24,557 bases of DNA from Pseudomonadota bacterium (GTDB lineage Bacteria; Pseudomonadota; Gammaproteobacteria; Steroidobacterales; Steroidobacteraceae): NCBI GenBank assembly GCA_003242275.1, contig QGUX01000010.1, positions 1 to 24,557 of the forward strand. Direction: 5' to 3'. Shown one piece after another: positions 23,647 through 24,557 of the stretch; the stretch's first letter is position 1, and each line of letters begins with the position of its first letter. The notes under the pieces are model-generated. The model made no database searches, was not told where the DNA came from, and saw only the letters and a program-made list of their open reading frames with translations. A program made the translations under genes and the position numbers.

Positions 23647-24557
23647 ATGACCACAACCCGCATCCGTTCCCTTCCGGCACTGGCTGCCATGCTCCTGGCC
23701 GCCTGGATGTCGTTTCTTCCCGGCACCGCAACGGCGATGCCGGCGTTCGCGCGCCAGTACAACATCAGCTGCGCGGCCTGCCACAGCGCCTTCCCGAAGC
23801 TGAATGCCTTCGGGGAGTACTTCGCGGACGCGAACTTCAGGCTGCCGAACTGGCGCGACACGATGGCGGAGGTCGGGGACTCGATGCTGGCCCTCCCGAA
23901 GTCGTTTCCGGTGGCGGTGCGGGCGCAGTCCTTCGTGCAGTTGCGCGATGGGGAGGATTTCGACCCGGTCACCGGTCCCACCGGCAATGACTCAAGCTTC
24001 GACTTCCAGGCGCCGTACATGGTCAAGCTGCTGGCCAGCGCGCCGCTGTCCGACCACGTCTCCTTCTACTTCTACGGCATCTTCGCGGAGAAGGGCGGCA
24101 ACGGCGAAGTGGTGATCGAGGACGCCTGGTTCCAGCACGACGACCTGTTCGGCACCGGCGTCAGCGCCATGCTCGGGCAGTTCCAGGTCTCGGACCTGAT
24201 GTTCCCGCGCGAGGTGCGCCTGACCTTCCAGGACTTCTATGCCTATCGTGCCGCCGGTGTCACCTACGACCGCGGCGTGATCCTGAGCCGCGGCTTCGGG
24301 CCGCTGGACTTGGCCGTTGGGGCGGTGAACGGCAACGGCATCGAGCAGAACTTCGCCATCGACAGTCCCGGCTACCGCCGGCCTGACCGGCTGTTCGACA
24401 ACGACTCCAGCAAGAGCATCTTCGGCCGCGTGGGATTCGCGGCCGGCCGGGTCAACGTGGGCCTGTTCGGCCTGACCGGCAGGCAGCGCAGCGCGGCCGG
24501 TGATGCGGCCGCCCAGGCCGGCACCCGCAACACCGACAAGCTGATCGCGGGGCTCGA
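23647..24557 (+). CDS. Fused monoheme cytochrome c-porin (Cyc2-like architecture), 3'-truncated
   Basis: The open frame runs off the window after 303 codons. Residues 1-30 are a signal peptide ending ATA. The mature start holds FARQYNISCAACHSAFPKLN, with one c-type haem motif C42-A-A-C45-H46, followed by FGEYFADANFRLPNW. The rest is made of alternating amphipathic segments rich in Gly and aromatics with short turns, as expected for an outer-membrane beta-barrel (for example VSFYFYGIFAEKG, FGRVGFAAGRVNVGLFGLTG). A single N-terminal haem domain fused to a porin is the layout of Cyc2, the outer-membrane iron oxidase, and of a wider, mostly uncharacterised family of cytochrome-porins. Iron oxidation is not shown here; electron transfer across the outer membrane is the reasonable inference. 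GAGGA precedes the ATG. Confidence 0.75.
   Translation, partial: MTTTRIRSLPALAAMLLAAWMSFLPGTATAMPAFARQYNISCAACHSAFPKLNAFGEYFADANFRLPNWRDTMAEVGDSMLALPKSFPVAVRAQSFVQLRDGEDFDPVTGPTGNDSSFDFQAPYMVKLLASAPLSDHVSFYFYGIFAEKGGNGEVVIEDAWFQHDDLFGTGVSAMLGQFQVSDLMFPREVRLTFQDFYAYRAAGVTYDRGVILSRGFGPLDLAVGAVNGNGIEQNFAIDSPGYRRPDRLFDNDSSKSIFGRVGFAAGRVNVGLFGLTGRQRSAAGDAAAQAGTRNTDKLIAGL

Overview
The window is high-GC and almost fully coding. It looks like a gammaproteobacterium, or a close proteobacterial relative: it has a type V autotransporter, an LdtD/MepK-like pair of murein enzymes, DksA-type and FixLJ-type regulators, and proteobacterial Shine-Dalgarno sites. There are no rRNAs, tRNAs, insertion sequences, CRISPR arrays or phage genes. 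The first ~61 bases are not genomic. They match, with errors, an Illumina/Nextera adapter, so this is a contig end carrying unremoved adapter.

Layout. 62-3511 (+) is the 3' part of a large glycine-repeat autotransporter, convergent with a class V aminotransferase (3567-4703, -). 4877-8179 (+) carries a two-repeat lipoprotein, a PduL-type phosphotransacylase and a fused APH-like/P-loop kinase. From 8184 to 21438 every gene lies on the minus strand. In transcription order these are: a 28-codon membrane peptide, a zinc alcohol dehydrogenase, a 67-aa proline-rich protein, a divergent solo GroEL, a Pat-like GNAT acetyltransferase, a FixL/FixJ-like two-component pair, Hsp20, a DksA/TraR zinc-finger protein, a mannose-1-phosphate guanylyltransferase-like protein, a CBS-pair protein, a PAS hybrid histidine kinase, a tandem universal stress protein and PEP synthase. 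The last part holds an L,D-transpeptidase (+) convergent with a MepK/YcbK-like M15 peptidase (-), then a 3'-truncated fused monoheme cytochrome-porin of Cyc2-like architecture (+).

Working together. The 13-kb minus-strand block plus the two metabolic genes facing it look like a low-oxygen or dormancy stress island. It combines a LuxR-type two-component system, Hsp20, USP, CBS-pair and APH/P-loop proteins (the same families as the mycobacterial DosR regulon) with fermentative or gluconeogenic metabolism (alcohol dehydrogenase, phosphotransacylase, PEP synthase) and protein quality control (GroEL, Hsp20). Candidate cis-elements include three TACGTA sites, all in intergenic gaps upstream of island genes, a possible RNA thermometer over the hsp20 ribosome-binding site, and strong hairpins between operon genes. 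A 22-bp perfect inverted repeat lies just upstream of the cytochrome-porin gene. Functions come from reading motifs by eye; no database search was run.
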